DNA of 64,000 nucleotides from JAGDVO01 sp964590075 [NCBI: uncultured Aquificales bacterium]. GTDB lineage: Bacteria > Thermosulfidibacterota > Thermosulfidibacteria > Thermosulfidibacterales. The DNA lies in assembly GCA_964590075.1 (NCBI GenBank), contig CAZPXS010000002.1, positions 62,001 through 126,000 on the forward strand, written 5' to 3'. The notes under the pieces were generated by a model. It saw nothing but the letters and a program-made list of their open reading frames with translations. It did no database searches and was not told where the DNA came from. A program made the position numbers and the translations under genes. Below are positions 39,641-48,922 of this stretch, piece after piece (position 1 is the first letter of the stretch; the number at the start of each line of letters is the position of its first letter).

Positions 39641-39644
<4 letters not shown>

Positions 39645-40480
39645 AGGTAAGGGATAAGGGGAAGATAGAGGTCTGTTACTGTAGGATAGATGTTGGTTTT
39701 CCGGTTATGCCCTTTGCCGTTGGTGTTGTGGAGAACGTTAGGGAAGGTGAGTTTGTAGTTGTTGAGACTGAGATAGGTGAGGTCCTAGCTTATGTTTTGA
39801 AAGGGCCGGTGCCCATCGATCCCGATGATCTGGGGTTACCCGTTGAGGAGATTCAGCCTATACTAAGGATAGCGACCGATGAGGATATTAAAAGACATAA
39901 CGAGAATATAATGCTCGAGGCTGAGGCTTTTAACTTCTGTAGGGAAAGGATAAAGCATCACGGGTTGCCTATGAAACTCGTGAGAGTAAAGGCAGCTCTT
40001 GATAGAAAGAGGATAATGTTCTTCTTCTGCTCCGAGACGAGGGTTGACTTTAGAGCCCTTGTCAGGGATCTGGCGAGAAGGTACAAGACAAGGATTGAGA
40101 TGCGTCAGATTGGTGTTAGGGATGGAGCTAAAATGGTGGGAGGTCTTGGCCCTTGTGGTCAGGAGATATGCTGTAGAAGGTTTTTAAATAAGTTTGAGTC
40201 CATCTCGGTAAGGATGGCCAAGGATCAGTATCTAATGTTGAATCCTTCTAAGATATCGGGTTTATGTGGTAGGCTTATGTGTTGTTTATCCTTTGAATTG
40301 GGAGTTTATCTCGATCTTGCCAAAGACTTTCCTGAGGTTGGTGAGAAGGTGAAGACTTTGTCCGGAATAGAGGGTGAGGTTGTGAGCGCTAACATAATAG
40401 ATAGAACAGTTATAATTTCGATAGGGGATAGAAAGGGCCAGATGGTCGTTAGTGTCGATGAGATTATAAGGGAGGCCTAG
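39641..40480 (+). CDS. ricT: PSP1-domain protein RicT
   Basis: A 279-residue PSP1/RicT protein. The Cys motifs GPCGQEICCRRF and GLCGRLMCCLSFE, and MVGGLGPCG, are characteristic. In Bacillus, RicT with RicA and RicF forms an iron-sulfur-binding complex that affects RNase Y. Neighbours holB and metG are in the usual order for this gene in many bacteria. Confidence 0.94.
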
Positions 40481-40482
40481 GT

Positions 40483-42387
40483 ATGAAGAAGTTTTACGTT
40501 ACAACTCCCATATATTACGTTAACGATGTCCCCCATGTTGGTCATGCCTACACCACCATAGCCGCCGATGTAATTGCTAGGTATAAGAGGATAAAGGGTT
40601 ACGATGTTTTCTTTCTTACCGGCACAGATGAGCATGGTCAGAAGATAGAAAAGTCTGCGAAGTCTCTTGGTATGAAACCAAAGGAGCTTGCCGATAAGGT
40701 TGTAGTTAACTTTAAGAAACTTTGGGAGAGACTGAATATAGAGTACTCTCATTTTATAAGAACTACCGATGACTACCATGAAAAGGCAGTTGCTGAGATT
40801 TTTGAGATGTTGTATAGAAAGGGAGATATATACCTTGGGGAGTATGAAGGTTGGTATTGTGTTCCCTGTGAGACTTTTTGGGCCGAAAGCCAACTTGGTT
40901 CCGGTAATACCTGCCCTGATTGTGGTAGACCTGTAGAGAAGTTAAAGGAGAAGAGCTACTTCTTTAGATTATCGGCCTATCAGGATAAACTTCTCGAATT
41001 TTACGATAAGAACCCAGAGTTTGTTAAACCTGCAAGTAGGATGAACGAGATAGTATCCTTCGTTAAGAGGGGGCTTGAGGATATATCCGTTTCAAGAACT
41101 ACTTTCAGGTGGGGCATTCCGGTACCTTTTGATGAGGATCATGTTATATACGTCTGGTTTGATGCACTCTTTAACTACCTAACAGGAATAGGTTACGGTT
41201 ATGACGACGAGAAGTTTAAAAAATATTGGCCTGCCGATATACACTTCATAGGAAAGGATATCCTGAGATTCCACGCCATATATTGGCCTGCTTTCCTTAT
41301 GGCCTGTGGTTTAGAGCCACCTAAGAGGATCTTTGCCCATGGTTGGTGGACTGTTGAAGGTAGAAAAATGTCAAAGTCCCTTAGAAATGTGGTTGACCCT
41401 AACAGGTTGATAGATCAGTTTGGGGCTGATGTGATAAGATACTTCCTATTGAGGGAAGTTCCCTTTGGTTTGGATGGTGACTTCTCATACAAGGCTCTCG
41501 TATCAAGGGTGAATAGCGAGCTTGCAAATGACCTTGGTAATCTCTTTCATAGAGTTATAGCTATGACCGAGAGGTATCTCGATGGTGTTGTCCCCGAGAG
41601 ATTCGAAGGTAGACCGGAGGTAGTGAATAAGTTCATGGAGGCCGTAAATGGTTATGAGTCCAGTATGGAAGAGCAGGCCTATAACAGAGCGCTTGAGTTT
41701 GTCTTTGATCTTATAAGGTATGGGAATAGGTATGTGGATCAGAAAGCACCGTGGGACCTTTTCAAGAAGGGTGATGTCAAGGAGCTGAGGAGAACACTAT
41801 ACGAGTTATTGGAGATACTGAGGATAAGCGCAGTATTACTGTATCCCTTTATGCCTAATAAAAGCAGAGAGATGTTTAGTAAGCTCGGTCTCGGTGAAAG
41901 GATCCCTGGGGAGAAGGATTTCTCGTGGGGTGTCTTGGAGGGTGGAGAAAGGGTATCAAAGGGGGATCCCCTATTTGTTAGGATAGATGAGGAGAAGGTT
42001 TTAGCCGAGATTTCAAAGGAGGTTGAATCCGCTATAAGGGAGGATGAGGTGGAGACTAAGGAAGAGTTTGTATCTATTGAGGATTTCGCAAAGTTGAGAT
42101 TGATAGTTGCCAGGATCCTTGAGGCTGAGAGGGTAAAGAATAGTGATAAACTGATTAAACTAGTTGTTGATACTGGAACCGAGAGAAGGACCGTAGTTGC
42201 TGGAATAGGTGCTTTTTATAAGCCCGAGGATCTAATCGGTAAGAAGGTGATTTACTTCGCGAACTTAAAACCCAAAAAGATAAGGGGGATAATGTCTCAG
42301 GGTATGATACTTGCCGCGGGGGATGGGGACAGGATATACCTACCTATACTACCGGAGGATACACCAGTTGGAGCGGTTGTTAAATAA
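40483..42387 (+). CDS. metG: Methionyl-tRNA synthetase with fused C-terminal tRNA-binding domain
   Basis: A 634-residue class I synthetase. HIGH is HVGH in PIYYVNDVPHVGHAY; KMSKS is GRKMSKSLRN; one zinc knuckle with CVPCETFW and CPDCGRP is present. From about residue 530 there is an OB-fold EMAP II-like tRNA-binding domain (SIEDFAKLRLIVARI, to NLKPKKIRG). Its last 20 bases overlap tatD. Confidence 0.97.
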   Translation: MKKFYVTTPIYYVNDVPHVGHAYTTIAADVIARYKRIKGYDVFFLTGTDEHGQKIEKSAKSLGMKPKELADKVVVNFKKLWERLNIEYSHFIRTTDDYHEKAVAEIFEMLYRKGDIYLGEYEGWYCVPCETFWAESQLGSGNTCPDCGRPVEKLKEKSYFFRLSAYQDKLLEFYDKNPEFVKPASRMNEIVSFVKRGLEDISVSRTTFRWGIPVPFDEDHVIYVWFDALFNYLTGIGYGYDDEKFKKYWPADIHFIGKDILRFHAIYWPAFLMACGLEPPKRIFAHGWWTVEGRKMSKSLRNVVDPNRLIDQFGADVIRYFLLREVPFGLDGDFSYKALVSRVNSELANDLGNLFHRVIAMTERYLDGVVPERFEGRPEVVNKFMEAVNGYESSMEEQAYNRALEFVFDLIRYGNRYVDQKAPWDLFKKGDVKELRRTLYELLEILRISAVLLYPFMPNKSREMFSKLGLGERIPGEKDFSWGVLEGGERVSKGDPLFVRIDEEKVLAEISKEVESAIREDEVETKEEFVSIEDFAKLRLIVARILEAERVKNSDKLIKLVVDTGTERRTVVAGIGAFYKPEDLIGKKVIYFANLKPKKIRGIMSQGMILAAGDGDRIYLPILPEDTPVGAVVK

Positions 42388-43150
42388 CAGTTTTTACATA
42401 GATAGCCACGCTCATATACATATGGACTATTTTAAGAAGGATAGAGAGGAAGTTTATCTTAGGGCGAGGGAAAATAACGTATCTATAATCCTTACCGTTG
42501 GTATAGATCTCGCCGATAGTATAAGGGCTATGGAGTTTGCATCATCTCATGATGGTGTTTATTTTGCATGTGGTTTTCATCCCCACGATGCGAGTAAGCT
42601 GAAAGAGGAAGATCTTGTTAAGATCGAAGACCTATGTGGACATGGTAAGAATCTGGCTGTAGGAGAGATAGGTCTTGACTTCTATAGAAACTATTCCCCG
42701 AGGGACGTTCAGATAAAGGCCTTTGAGTTGCAGCTTGATCTTGCCCTTAGACTGAATAAGCCGGTTATACTACACGTTAGGGATGCCCATGATGAGGTTA
42801 TATCCATCTTGAGTAACTATAAAGGTTTAACCGGAATTGTTCACTGTTTTTCGGGAAATAGCAAACACCTTGAGAAATACGTAGATATGGGATTTTATAT
42901 CTCCTTTGCGGGAAATGTGACTTATAACGCTAATCTACAGGATGTTTTAAAAGTGACGCCTCTAGATAGGTTACTATTTGAAACCGATTGCCCCTTTCTA
43001 ACCCCTATTGGAAAAAAGGGTAGAAGGAATGAACCCTCATTCATTGTTGATGTGTATGAGTTCTGTGCAGATATTTTAGGTATAGATCTGGATTTTCTTA
43101 AGCAAAGAGTCTCCTATAATTTTTTAAATCTGTTTAACTTGACTATTTGA
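42368..43150 (+). CDS. tatD: TatD-family metal-dependent DNase
   Basis: About 260 residues. Metal site DSHAHIHMD, then GEIGLDFYRNYSP, HVRDAH, and HCFSG with the C-terminal FETDCPFLTP. TTG at 42368 is preceded by GGAGG at 42354-42358 with 9-base spacing and lies within the metG end; upstream ATGs would reach far into metG. TatD proteins degrade DNA and are linked to stress repair. The next gene, iclR, begins 49 bases later. Confidence 0.93.
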   Translation: MERLLNNSFYIDSHAHIHMDYFKKDREEVYLRARENNVSIILTVGIDLADSIRAMEFASSHDGVYFACGFHPHDASKLKEEDLVKIEDLCGHGKNLAVGEIGLDFYRNYSPRDVQIKAFELQLDLALRLNKPVILHVRDAHDEVISILSNYKGLTGIVHCFSGNSKHLEKYVDMGFYISFAGNVTYNANLQDVLKVTPLDRLLFETDCPFLTPIGKKGRRNEPSFIVDVYEFCADILGIDLDFLKQRVSYNFLNLFNLTI

Positions 43151-43199
43151 TAACATTGTTTTATAAATTAACATAGTTTATTATTCTAGGAGGGCTAAG

Positions 43200-43979
43200 T
43201 TGAGAGGTAGAGTTGGGAGAGATGAGGTTCAGTTGGTCAAGGCTGTTGAACATGCTCTTCAGATACTGATTTCCTATACCGATAATGAGGAGCTTGGAGT
43301 CACAGAGCTCTCTAACAGGTTGGGCTTACATAAGAATAATGTTTTTAGGTTGCTTGCTACACTTGAACAGAGGGGATATATAAGACAGAATCCTAGGACC
43401 GAAGCTTATAGGCTTGGTCCGAAGCTTTTTGAGTTATCGATGATATTCAAGTATCAGATGGGTTTGATAAAGGTTGCCCGTCCCTATCTTGAGGATTTAC
43501 GTGGAAGGTTCAATGAGACTACCTATCTCGGAATTTTGAGGGATATTTACGCTGTGTATATAGATTGCGTTGAAACCACCAATACAATAAGAGTAATGCC
43601 TAGGATAGGAAAACAGTTACCTGCCTATGCTACTGCTATGGGTAAGGCACAACTTGCCTATCTTTCCGATACCGAAATCGATAGACTCTTTAGGGAAAGG
43701 AAATTGGTTAAGTTTACGCCCAATACAAAGATAGATATTAGGGAGATAAAGAGAGAACTCGATGAGATTAGAGAGATCGGTTATGCTTTGGATATGGAAG
43801 AGTACCAGCTGGAAGTTAGATGTGTGGGTGCTCCCATAAGAGATTACACGGGAAGAGTTATAGCCGCTATCTCCATTTCTGCACCAAGTTACAGATTAAC
43901 CGATGAGAAAATCCACCTTTTTGGAAATGTGGTTAAAGAAGTGGCAAATGAGATCTCAAGGTCTCTGGGGTTTGTGTAG
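43200..43979 (+). CDS. IclR-family transcriptional regulator
   Basis: A 259-residue regulator. N-terminal winged-helix DNA-binding part (about 10-75, GVTELSNRLGLHKNNVFRLL), then GAF-like effector domain with TAMGKAQLAYL and the C-terminal RVIAAISISAP. IclR proteins sense small acids or aromatic compounds; the ligand is not known here. TTG at 43200 follows AGGAGGG. Only the M48 peptidase gene lies downstream and overlaps its end, so no catabolic target gene is adjacent. Confidence 0.92.
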   Translation: MRGRVGRDEVQLVKAVEHALQILISYTDNEELGVTELSNRLGLHKNNVFRLLATLEQRGYIRQNPRTEAYRLGPKLFELSMIFKYQMGLIKVARPYLEDLRGRFNETTYLGILRDIYAVYIDCVETTNTIRVMPRIGKQLPAYATAMGKAQLAYLSDTEIDRLFRERKLVKFTPNTKIDIREIKRELDEIREIGYALDMEEYQLEVRCVGAPIRDYTGRVIAAISISAPSYRLTDEKIHLFGNVVKEVANEISRSLGFV

Positions 43980-45279
43980 AGTCGGCAATGTAATATTTCT
44001 GATATTTTTGATATTGGTTGGTTGTGCTCCTAATCCTGCAACGGGTAGACTTGAGTTTAACTTTATCGGTACAGATACCGAGCTAAAGATAGGGAAAGGA
44101 GTCTTTGAATATATGGATAGGGAAACTATAGAGAGTGGTCCCTTTATAAGGGAGGGTTATGCTGTTGATTATATAAGGTTCATAGTAAATAGGCTTTACC
44201 CATATTTTCATAGGAGGAACGTTGTTCCTCTTAACGTAGTTATATCTCCAAGTGCGGAACCAAATGCATGGGCTTTACCAGGTTATGTTAACGTTAATAT
44301 AGGATTGATCCCCTGCCTTGAAAATGAGGCACAGCTTGCCTTTGTTATAGGTCATGAGATGGGACACGTTGCTTCGAGACACACGGCGGAAAGGTATAGT
44401 CAAACCATACTGGCCAATGTGGTTGTGACTGGAGCCAGTATATACGCCGGAAGGCTTGGTGAGCTTATAGGGAATGTAGGAGGTCTTCTTGTCCTATCTG
44501 CCTATTCCAGAGCTCAGGAGAGGGAGGCGGATAGAATAGGTTTTTATTACGCTGTTAGTGCCGGTTATGATCCCAATGAGGTTGTAAAGTCACTCCTTAA
44601 TGTTGAATCCTGTGGTAAGAAGTATCTGAGTTACCTTGGCATTAGAGAAACCAATATGGGCGGTTTCTTGAATAGGCTATTTTCCGATCATCCTCTTACG
44701 GAAGAGAGGGTGAAGAATCTAAGCGTTATGGCAAGTAGTAAGGGGAAAGGGGTTCTAAATTACGGTGAATATGATTCTATCAAGAGGTGGGCAGAGGCAA
44801 GGTTGGATATTCTTTTAAACATTGATAGGGCTCTATATGTTGCCTCTAAAAACAGGGATACCTCAAGTGCTATAAGGGAATTATCCAGGATAGAACCAAG
44901 GGTTAGGGGCATGGATATTGAACCGGAGATAAAAGCGAAGTTTTACGCTGTTAAGTCTTACCTCTACTTTAACGGTGGTGATTATAAATCTTCCATTGAG
45001 AACGCAAAGTTAGCTGTAGATTATAAGAAGGATTTTATAGTTGGTTACAAGATAGGTGGGGTTGCTGGTTTAAGGTTAAAAACCAGGGACTCTATCATTA
45101 ACGCTAAAGCCTTCTTTAAGGATTGCTTAGACATCAGCCATAGCGATCAGTTGTGCATGAAGGGTGCTCTTATCTCATCCTGTCTTTTGAAGGATGGGGA
45201 TTGTTCATATTACTGTAAGAAGTATTTTTCCTCCTTTAGTTCAGACTTTCCGAGTGTTTCTACCTACTGTATCTTCTGA
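43948..45279 (+). CDS. M48-family metalloprotease lipoprotein with TPR-like tail (BepA-like)
   Basis: About 443 residues. A basic start, a hydrophobic segment and the lipobox LVGC give a lipoprotein signal. HEMGH in VIGHEMGHVASRHT (about residue 135) with EREADRIGF (about 190) is the zinc site of the M48 family. C-terminal 200 residues look like TPR-type helices. BepA-like proteases act in the periplasm on outer-membrane assembly; that role is an inference. The start is uncertain: ATG 43948 and TTG 43972 both give a signal sequence, and both overlap iclR. Confidence 0.87.
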   Translation: MRSQGLWGLCRVGNVIFLIFLILVGCAPNPATGRLEFNFIGTDTELKIGKGVFEYMDRETIESGPFIREGYAVDYIRFIVNRLYPYFHRRNVVPLNVVISPSAEPNAWALPGYVNVNIGLIPCLENEAQLAFVIGHEMGHVASRHTAERYSQTILANVVVTGASIYAGRLGELIGNVGGLLVLSAYSRAQEREADRIGFYYAVSAGYDPNEVVKSLLNVESCGKKYLSYLGIRETNMGGFLNRLFSDHPLTEERVKNLSVMASSKGKGVLNYGEYDSIKRWAEARLDILLNIDRALYVASKNRDTSSAIRELSRIEPRVRGMDIEPEIKAKFYAVKSYLYFNGGDYKSSIENAKLAVDYKKDFIVGYKIGGVAGLRLKTRDSIINAKAFFKDCLDISHSDQLCMKGALISSCLLKDGDCSYYCKKYFSSFSSDFPSVSTYCIF

Positions 45280-45310
45280 GAATGCGTAAATTCTTAAGAA
45301 GAGAGAAATA

Positions 45311-45339
45311 TTGACACTTAAAATTCGGTATTATATATA
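45311..45339 (+). promoter_or_regulatory. Strong sigma-70-type promoter for the tRNA-Leu/tRNA-Pro pair
   Basis: TTGACA (45311-45316), 17-base spacer, TATATA (45334-45339), with an expected start near 45346, ten bases before the tRNA-Leu. The -35 is perfect and the -10 a 5/6 match. Confidence 0.75.
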
Positions 45340-45355
45340 TTCCAAAAGGGATAAA

Positions 45356-45439
45356 GCCGGAGTGGCGGAACTGGCAGACGCGCTGTCTTGAGGGGACAGT
45401 GGGCGCGAGCCCGTGCGGGTTCAAATCCCGCCTCCGGCA
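45356..45439 (+). tRNA. tRNA-Leu (GAG)
   Basis: 84 nt with a 7-bp acceptor (GCCGGAG/CTCCGGC), anticodon stem CTGTC/GACAG and loop TTGAGGG (anticodon GAG), long variable arm GGGCGCGAGCCC, T-arm GGGTTCAAATCCC, discriminator A. No CCA is encoded. Confidence 0.95.
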
Positions 45440-45456
45440 TTTGTAGTGTTTTAAAC

Positions 45457-45533
45457 CGGGGCGTAGCTCAGCCTGGCAGAGCACTGGCATGGGGGGCCAG
45501 TGGTCGCCCGTTCAAATCGGGTCGCCCCGACCA
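45457..45533 (+). tRNA. tRNA-Pro (GGG)
   Basis: 77 nt with acceptor CGGGGCG/CGCCCCG, anticodon stem CTGGC/GCCAG, loop ATGGGGG (anticodon GGG), T-arm GTTCAAATC, and encoded CCA at 45531-45533. It lies 17 bases after tRNA-Leu, so both likely share one promoter. Confidence 0.95.
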
Positions 45534-45558
45534 TTGGTAGATTTAACGGTGGTGGTTC

Positions 45559-46326
45559 ATGTTAATTCTTCTTTCCAACGATGATGGGGTCTTTGCAACC
45601 GGTATCAACGTTTTATTTAGGGAGCTGTCGGAAGTTGCTGACGTCTGGATTGTTGCTCCCGATAGAGAAAAAAGTGCCTCAAGTCATTCTCTCACCCTCC
45701 ATAGGCCTCTTAGGGTCAAGAGGATAGAGGAGAAGATATTCGCGGTTGATGGTACTCCTACCGATGCTGTTATTCTTGGAGTACATAAGATACTACCTAG
45801 GGTGCCGGATTTAGTTGTTTCTGGTATAAATGAGGGACCTAATTTGGGTGAGGATGTTACCTATTCGGGTACCGTTTCTGCCGCCATGGAAGGATGTATA
45901 CTTGGAATTCCATCCGTTGCCGCTTCACTAGTTATTTCGGGTATAAGGAATTTTAAGGTAGCTGGTATCGCTATGTTAAGGATAGTTGAGTTCATCATGG
46001 ACAAGAAGCTACCGGAAGGTGTTTTCTTAAACGTTAATATCCCTGATGTTGAGGATATCGGTTCTATAAGGGGTATAAAGTGGACAAGGCTTGGTAGGAG
46101 GAAGTACAATAACTACATACATGAGCTCTGGGATCCGAGGGGAAATGTCTTTTATTGGATAGGCGGTTTGCCGGATGAAGAGGAGGAAGCGATAAACGAT
46201 GAGGAGACCGATATAGGTGCTGTGAGAAACGGTTATATCTCTGTTACTCCTATAAGATACGATATGACAGCCTTTGATTTCTTGGAAAGTAATTATAGAT
46301 GGGAGTGGGATCTTGGATTTTATTGA
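45559..46326 (+). CDS. surE: 5'/3'-nucleotidase SurE
   Basis: A 255-residue SurE protein. The metal-binding N-terminus [35 protein letters not shown] and [11 protein letters not shown] are all family motifs. It removes phosphate from nucleoside monophosphates. It starts 25 bases after tRNA-Pro and overlaps pcm by 14 bases, as in many bacteria. Confidence 0.96.
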   Translation: MLILLSNDDGVFATGINVLFRELSEVADVWIVAPDREKSASSHSLTLHRPLRVKRIEEKIFAVDGTPTDAVILGVHKILPRVPDLVVSGINEGPNLGEDVTYSGTVSAAMEGCILGIPSVAASLVISGIRNFKVAGIAMLRIVEFIMDKKLPEGVFLNVNIPDVEDIGSIRGIKWTRLGRRKYNNYIHELWDPRGNVFYWIGGLPDEEEEAINDEETDIGAVRNGYISVTPIRYDMTAFDFLESNYRWEWDLGFY

Positions 46327-46972
46327 TACTCCTATATTTAGGGAGAGAAGGGAGAAACTAGTTGAACATCTTAGAAGGCGGGGAATAAAGGATGAGAGAG
46401 TTTTATCGGCTATGCTTAAGGTGCCAAGGCATCTATTTGTCCCGCCGGAACTTTCCGAGGAAGCTTATAACGACTACCCCCTACCTATAGGTCATGGTCA
46501 AACAATATCACAACCCTATATAGTTGCCCTTATGACCGAGGCCCTGGAGGTTAAGGAGAACCACAGAGTATTGGAGATAGGTACAGGTTCTGGCTATCAG
46601 TGTGCTATTCTCGCCGAGCTTGCTAAGGAAGTCTACTCGGTGGAGAGGATTCCTGAACTTGCACTTAGGGCTCAAAGGGTTTTGAGTTTGCTTGGTTATA
46701 ATAACGTTTGGATAAAGATAGATGATGGAACTCTTGGTTGGCCCGAGTACGCTCCCTACGATAGAATAATAGTTACAGCAGGGGCGCCAAAAATACCTGA
46801 GCCTCTTATTGAACAACTCGATAAAGGTGGTATTATGGTTATTCCTGTTGGTGATGAGTATTCGCAGGAGTTACTTGTAGTGACAAAGTTGACGGAAGAT
46901 AGTAAAGTTAAAGTGAAGAGTTTGGGTGGCTGTGTTTTTGTTAAACTGAGGGGTGAGTATGGATGGAAATAA
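46313..46972 (+). CDS. pcm: Protein-L-isoaspartate O-methyltransferase
   Basis: About 219 residues. Family motifs [14 protein letters not shown], the AdoMet loop [13 protein letters not shown], and VYSVERI. Repairs isoaspartyl damage in proteins, of value in hot environments. The TTG at 46313 follows GGGAGTGGGA and is the likeliest start; a longer frame from 46274 reaches far into surE. A tRNA-Pro begins 8 bases after the stop. Confidence 0.94.
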   Translation: MDFIDTPIFRERREKLVEHLRRRGIKDERVLSAMLKVPRHLFVPPELSEEAYNDYPLPIGHGQTISQPYIVALMTEALEVKENHRVLEIGTGSGYQCAILAELAKEVYSVERIPELALRAQRVLSLLGYNNVWIKIDDGTLGWPEYAPYDRIIVTAGAPKIPEPLIEQLDKGGIMVIPVGDEYSQELLVVTKLTEDSKVKVKSLGGCVFVKLRGEYGWK

Positions 46973-46979
46973 CTTAGAG

Positions 46980-47053
46980 CGGGGCGTAGCGCAGCCTGGT
47001 AGCGCACCAGCTTCGGGAGCTGGGGGTCGCCGGTTCGAATCCGGCCGCCCCGA
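46980..47053 (+). tRNA. tRNA-Pro (CGG)
   Basis: 74 nt with acceptor CGGGGCG/CGCCCCG, anticodon stem CCAGC/GCTGG, loop TTCGGGA (anticodon CGG), T-arm GGTTCGAATCC, discriminator A47053; no CCA. It lies in a 73-base gap between pcm and the next gene and has no promoter of its own, so it probably is cut out of the protein-coding transcript. Confidence 0.95.
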
Positions 47054-47057
47054 TAAA

Positions 47058-47498
47058 ATCATAGGCGTAATAGGAGCTCATCAGGCAACTCCCCTTGACC
47101 GTGAGTACGCTTATAGATTTGGTTTGTTTGCTGGAAAAAGGGGATATACGGTTATATGTGGTGGTCTAGGTGGAGTTATGGAAGAGGTGGCAAGGGGTGT
47201 AAAGGAGGGGGGAGGGGTAACTATAGGAGTTGTTCCGTCCTATTCCAGATACGATGCAAATAGGTACATAGATTATCCTATAGCTACAGGCATGGGACAT
47301 GCGAGAAACGTAATAATAGTTGCTACAAGCGATGTTGTAGTTGCGATAGGTGGGGAGTATGGAACGCTAAGTGAAATCGGGTTTGCTCTTAAGATGGGTA
47401 AGCCAGTTATTTCACTTAGAAGTTGGGATATTCCTGGTGTTATAAAGGTTTCAAGCCCGGAGGAGGCTATCCAAAAAGTTCTGGAGGTATTGGGATGA
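47058..47498 (+). CDS. TIGR00725-family LOG/lysine decarboxylase-like protein, no canonical start
   Basis: About 146 residues of a Rossmann-like protein with IIGVIGAHQATP, GGLGGVMEEVARG, and AIGGEYGTLSEIGFAL. This matches the TIGR00725 family, related to cytokinin-activating LOG and molybdenum-cofactor-carrier proteins; function unknown. Upstream of the conserved first strand the only bases are tRNA-Pro: no ATG, GTG or TTG lies in frame between 47054 and about 47124 (which would cut off the first strand). Either an ATC (47058) or ATA (47061) starts translation, or the frame runs through the tRNA from ATG 46959, which has GAGGGG upstream. I set the start at 47058 only as a placeholder. Confidence 0.75.
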   Translation: MIGVIGAHQATPLDREYAYRFGLFAGKRGYTVICGGLGGVMEEVARGVKEGGGVTIGVVPSYSRYDANRYIDYPIATGMGHARNVIIVATSDVVVAIGGEYGTLSEIGFALKMGKPVISLRSWDIPGVIKVSSPEEAIQKVLEVLG

Positions 47499-48913
47499 AA
47501 AGAATACTAATATTATTATTGGCGATCTTTCTCTCTCTTGGATTAACCATTCCTGAAAAGACTTTCTCCGAAACTAATAAGAAAAGTAGCAAATCCGTTT
47601 CAAAGACAACTTCATCAAAATCCAAGAGAACAACAAAGAAAAGGAGTGGTAGATCCGAGAAAAAAAGCGCTAAATCCACTTCCAAAAGATCCGTTACTAA
47701 GGAAAAGACCGAGGCGGCGAAGGGACCGAAGGTTTGTGAGTATAAGGTTGAAAAGGGTGATACACCTAGTAAGGTGGCAAGTAAATTCGGTATGAGTGTG
47801 GATGAGCTTAAAAAGTTAAACGGGGTTCCGAGTAAAAAGAAGTTTACAATTGTGGCTGGTAAAAAGATTAAGGTTTATTGCTCAAAATTAGAAGGGGAAG
47901 AGAAGGCTGAAGAAGTTAAGGTAAAGGAAAAGGGAACGGTAGAAAAAGCATCTAAGGCAAGGAAGGAAGAGGTTGAATCTAACTACTGTGACTATAGGGT
48001 TAAAAGACGTGTTGAGTCTCTATCTCAAATTGCAGATAAGTTGGGTGTCAGTGTAAAGGAGCTTGCTGGTGTAAATAAACTGAAGGAGAGTGCTAAGTTA
48101 AGAAGGGGTAGAATTATTAGGGTTCCTTGTGAGGTTTTGGCTAAGAGGGAAAAGTCCGAAAAGGAAGAGGTAACTAAGGTAGGAGGAGCAAAAACTGAGA
48201 AAAGGGAGATGGGAAAGGTAGAGTCGGCGAGCAGGGTAACACCGACTAAGGAAGCTTCGGCTACAACAAAGCTCTGTCAATATAAGGTTAAACCGGGTGA
48301 TACCATATTTTCTATAGCTAGACTTGCAAATACAACACCCGATGTAATAAGGGAATTGAACGCCCTTTCCAATGAAAGTAAAATAGTTGTGGATCAGGTA
48401 TTGAAAGTTCCATGTTCTGAGGCTACCGGTATCTCGGATACTTCCGATAGAGAGGTTAAAAAGGAAAATACCAACCAAGAGAAAAAGGAAACACCTAAGG
48501 CCGAAAGTAAGCATGTCTCTATAAAGGAGACCAAGGTAACCCTACCGAGTTCATTTACTCTAAAGGGTTATAAATTTGTAAGTCCAGTTGGTAAGGGGGT
48601 TGAAGCTCTTGTTGTAAGTAACAGACTCGATATTCCTTTGGATAGGGGTGATAAGATCTTTGCCGTAGCTGATGGTAAGGTTGTGTATGCCACTAACAAC
48701 ATAGCAGGTGTAGCTTCATTACTTGTGGTAAAGCATGGCAATTTGTACTCTGTCTATTCCGGCGAGGGTATAAATCTGAAGGTTAAAAATGGTGATGACG
48801 TTAAACAAGGAGAGGTAGTGGGCGAAGCAAAAACGAATACTTTGCTAAGGTTTCAGATAAGGGATAAGAAGGAAGCTATAGATCCTGAAGAGTATATACG
48901 TAAAGGAGGTTAA
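47495..48913 (+). CDS. NlpD/EnvC-like protein: three LysM domains and a degenerate M23 domain
   Basis: A 472-residue exported protein. Signal peptide (residues 1-27, MKRILILLLAIFLSLG), a Ser/Lys/Thr-rich basic linker, then three LysM units each closed by Cys pairs: CEYKVEKGDT...KVYC, CDYRVKRR...RVPC, and CQYKVKPGDT...KVPC, followed by the M23-like part from about residue 365 (FVSPVGKGVEALVVS, FAVADGKVVYA). The M23 metal residues are missing: HxGxD is NRLDIP and HLHF is LLRFQI, so it should not cut peptidoglycan but may activate amidases, as NlpD and EnvC do. ATG 47495 follows GGAGG and overlaps the previous stop (ATGA). Confidence 0.82.
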   Translation: MKRILILLLAIFLSLGLTIPEKTFSETNKKSSKSVSKTTSSKSKRTTKKRSGRSEKKSAKSTSKRSVTKEKTEAAKGPKVCEYKVEKGDTPSKVASKFGMSVDELKKLNGVPSKKKFTIVAGKKIKVYCSKLEGEEKAEEVKVKEKGTVEKASKARKEEVESNYCDYRVKRRVESLSQIADKLGVSVKELAGVNKLKESAKLRRGRIIRVPCEVLAKREKSEKEEVTKVGGAKTEKREMGKVESASRVTPTKEASATTKLCQYKVKPGDTIFSIARLANTTPDVIRELNALSNESKIVVDQVLKVPCSEATGISDTSDREVKKENTNQEKKETPKAESKHVSIKETKVTLPSSFTLKGYKFVSPVGKGVEALVVSNRLDIPLDRGDKIFAVADGKVVYATNNIAGVASLLVVKHGNLYSVYSGEGINLKVKNGDDVKQGEVVGEAKTNTLLRFQIRDKKEAIDPEEYIRKGG

Positions 48914-48922
48914 CGTTAGAAG

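Noticed and set aside
46953-47053. Peptide RGVAQPG...RRFESGRPD as the N-terminus of the LOG-like protein
   Set aside because: This is the well-known false translation of a tRNA-Pro gene. I do not accept it as a real protein segment, although it makes the missing start codon notable.
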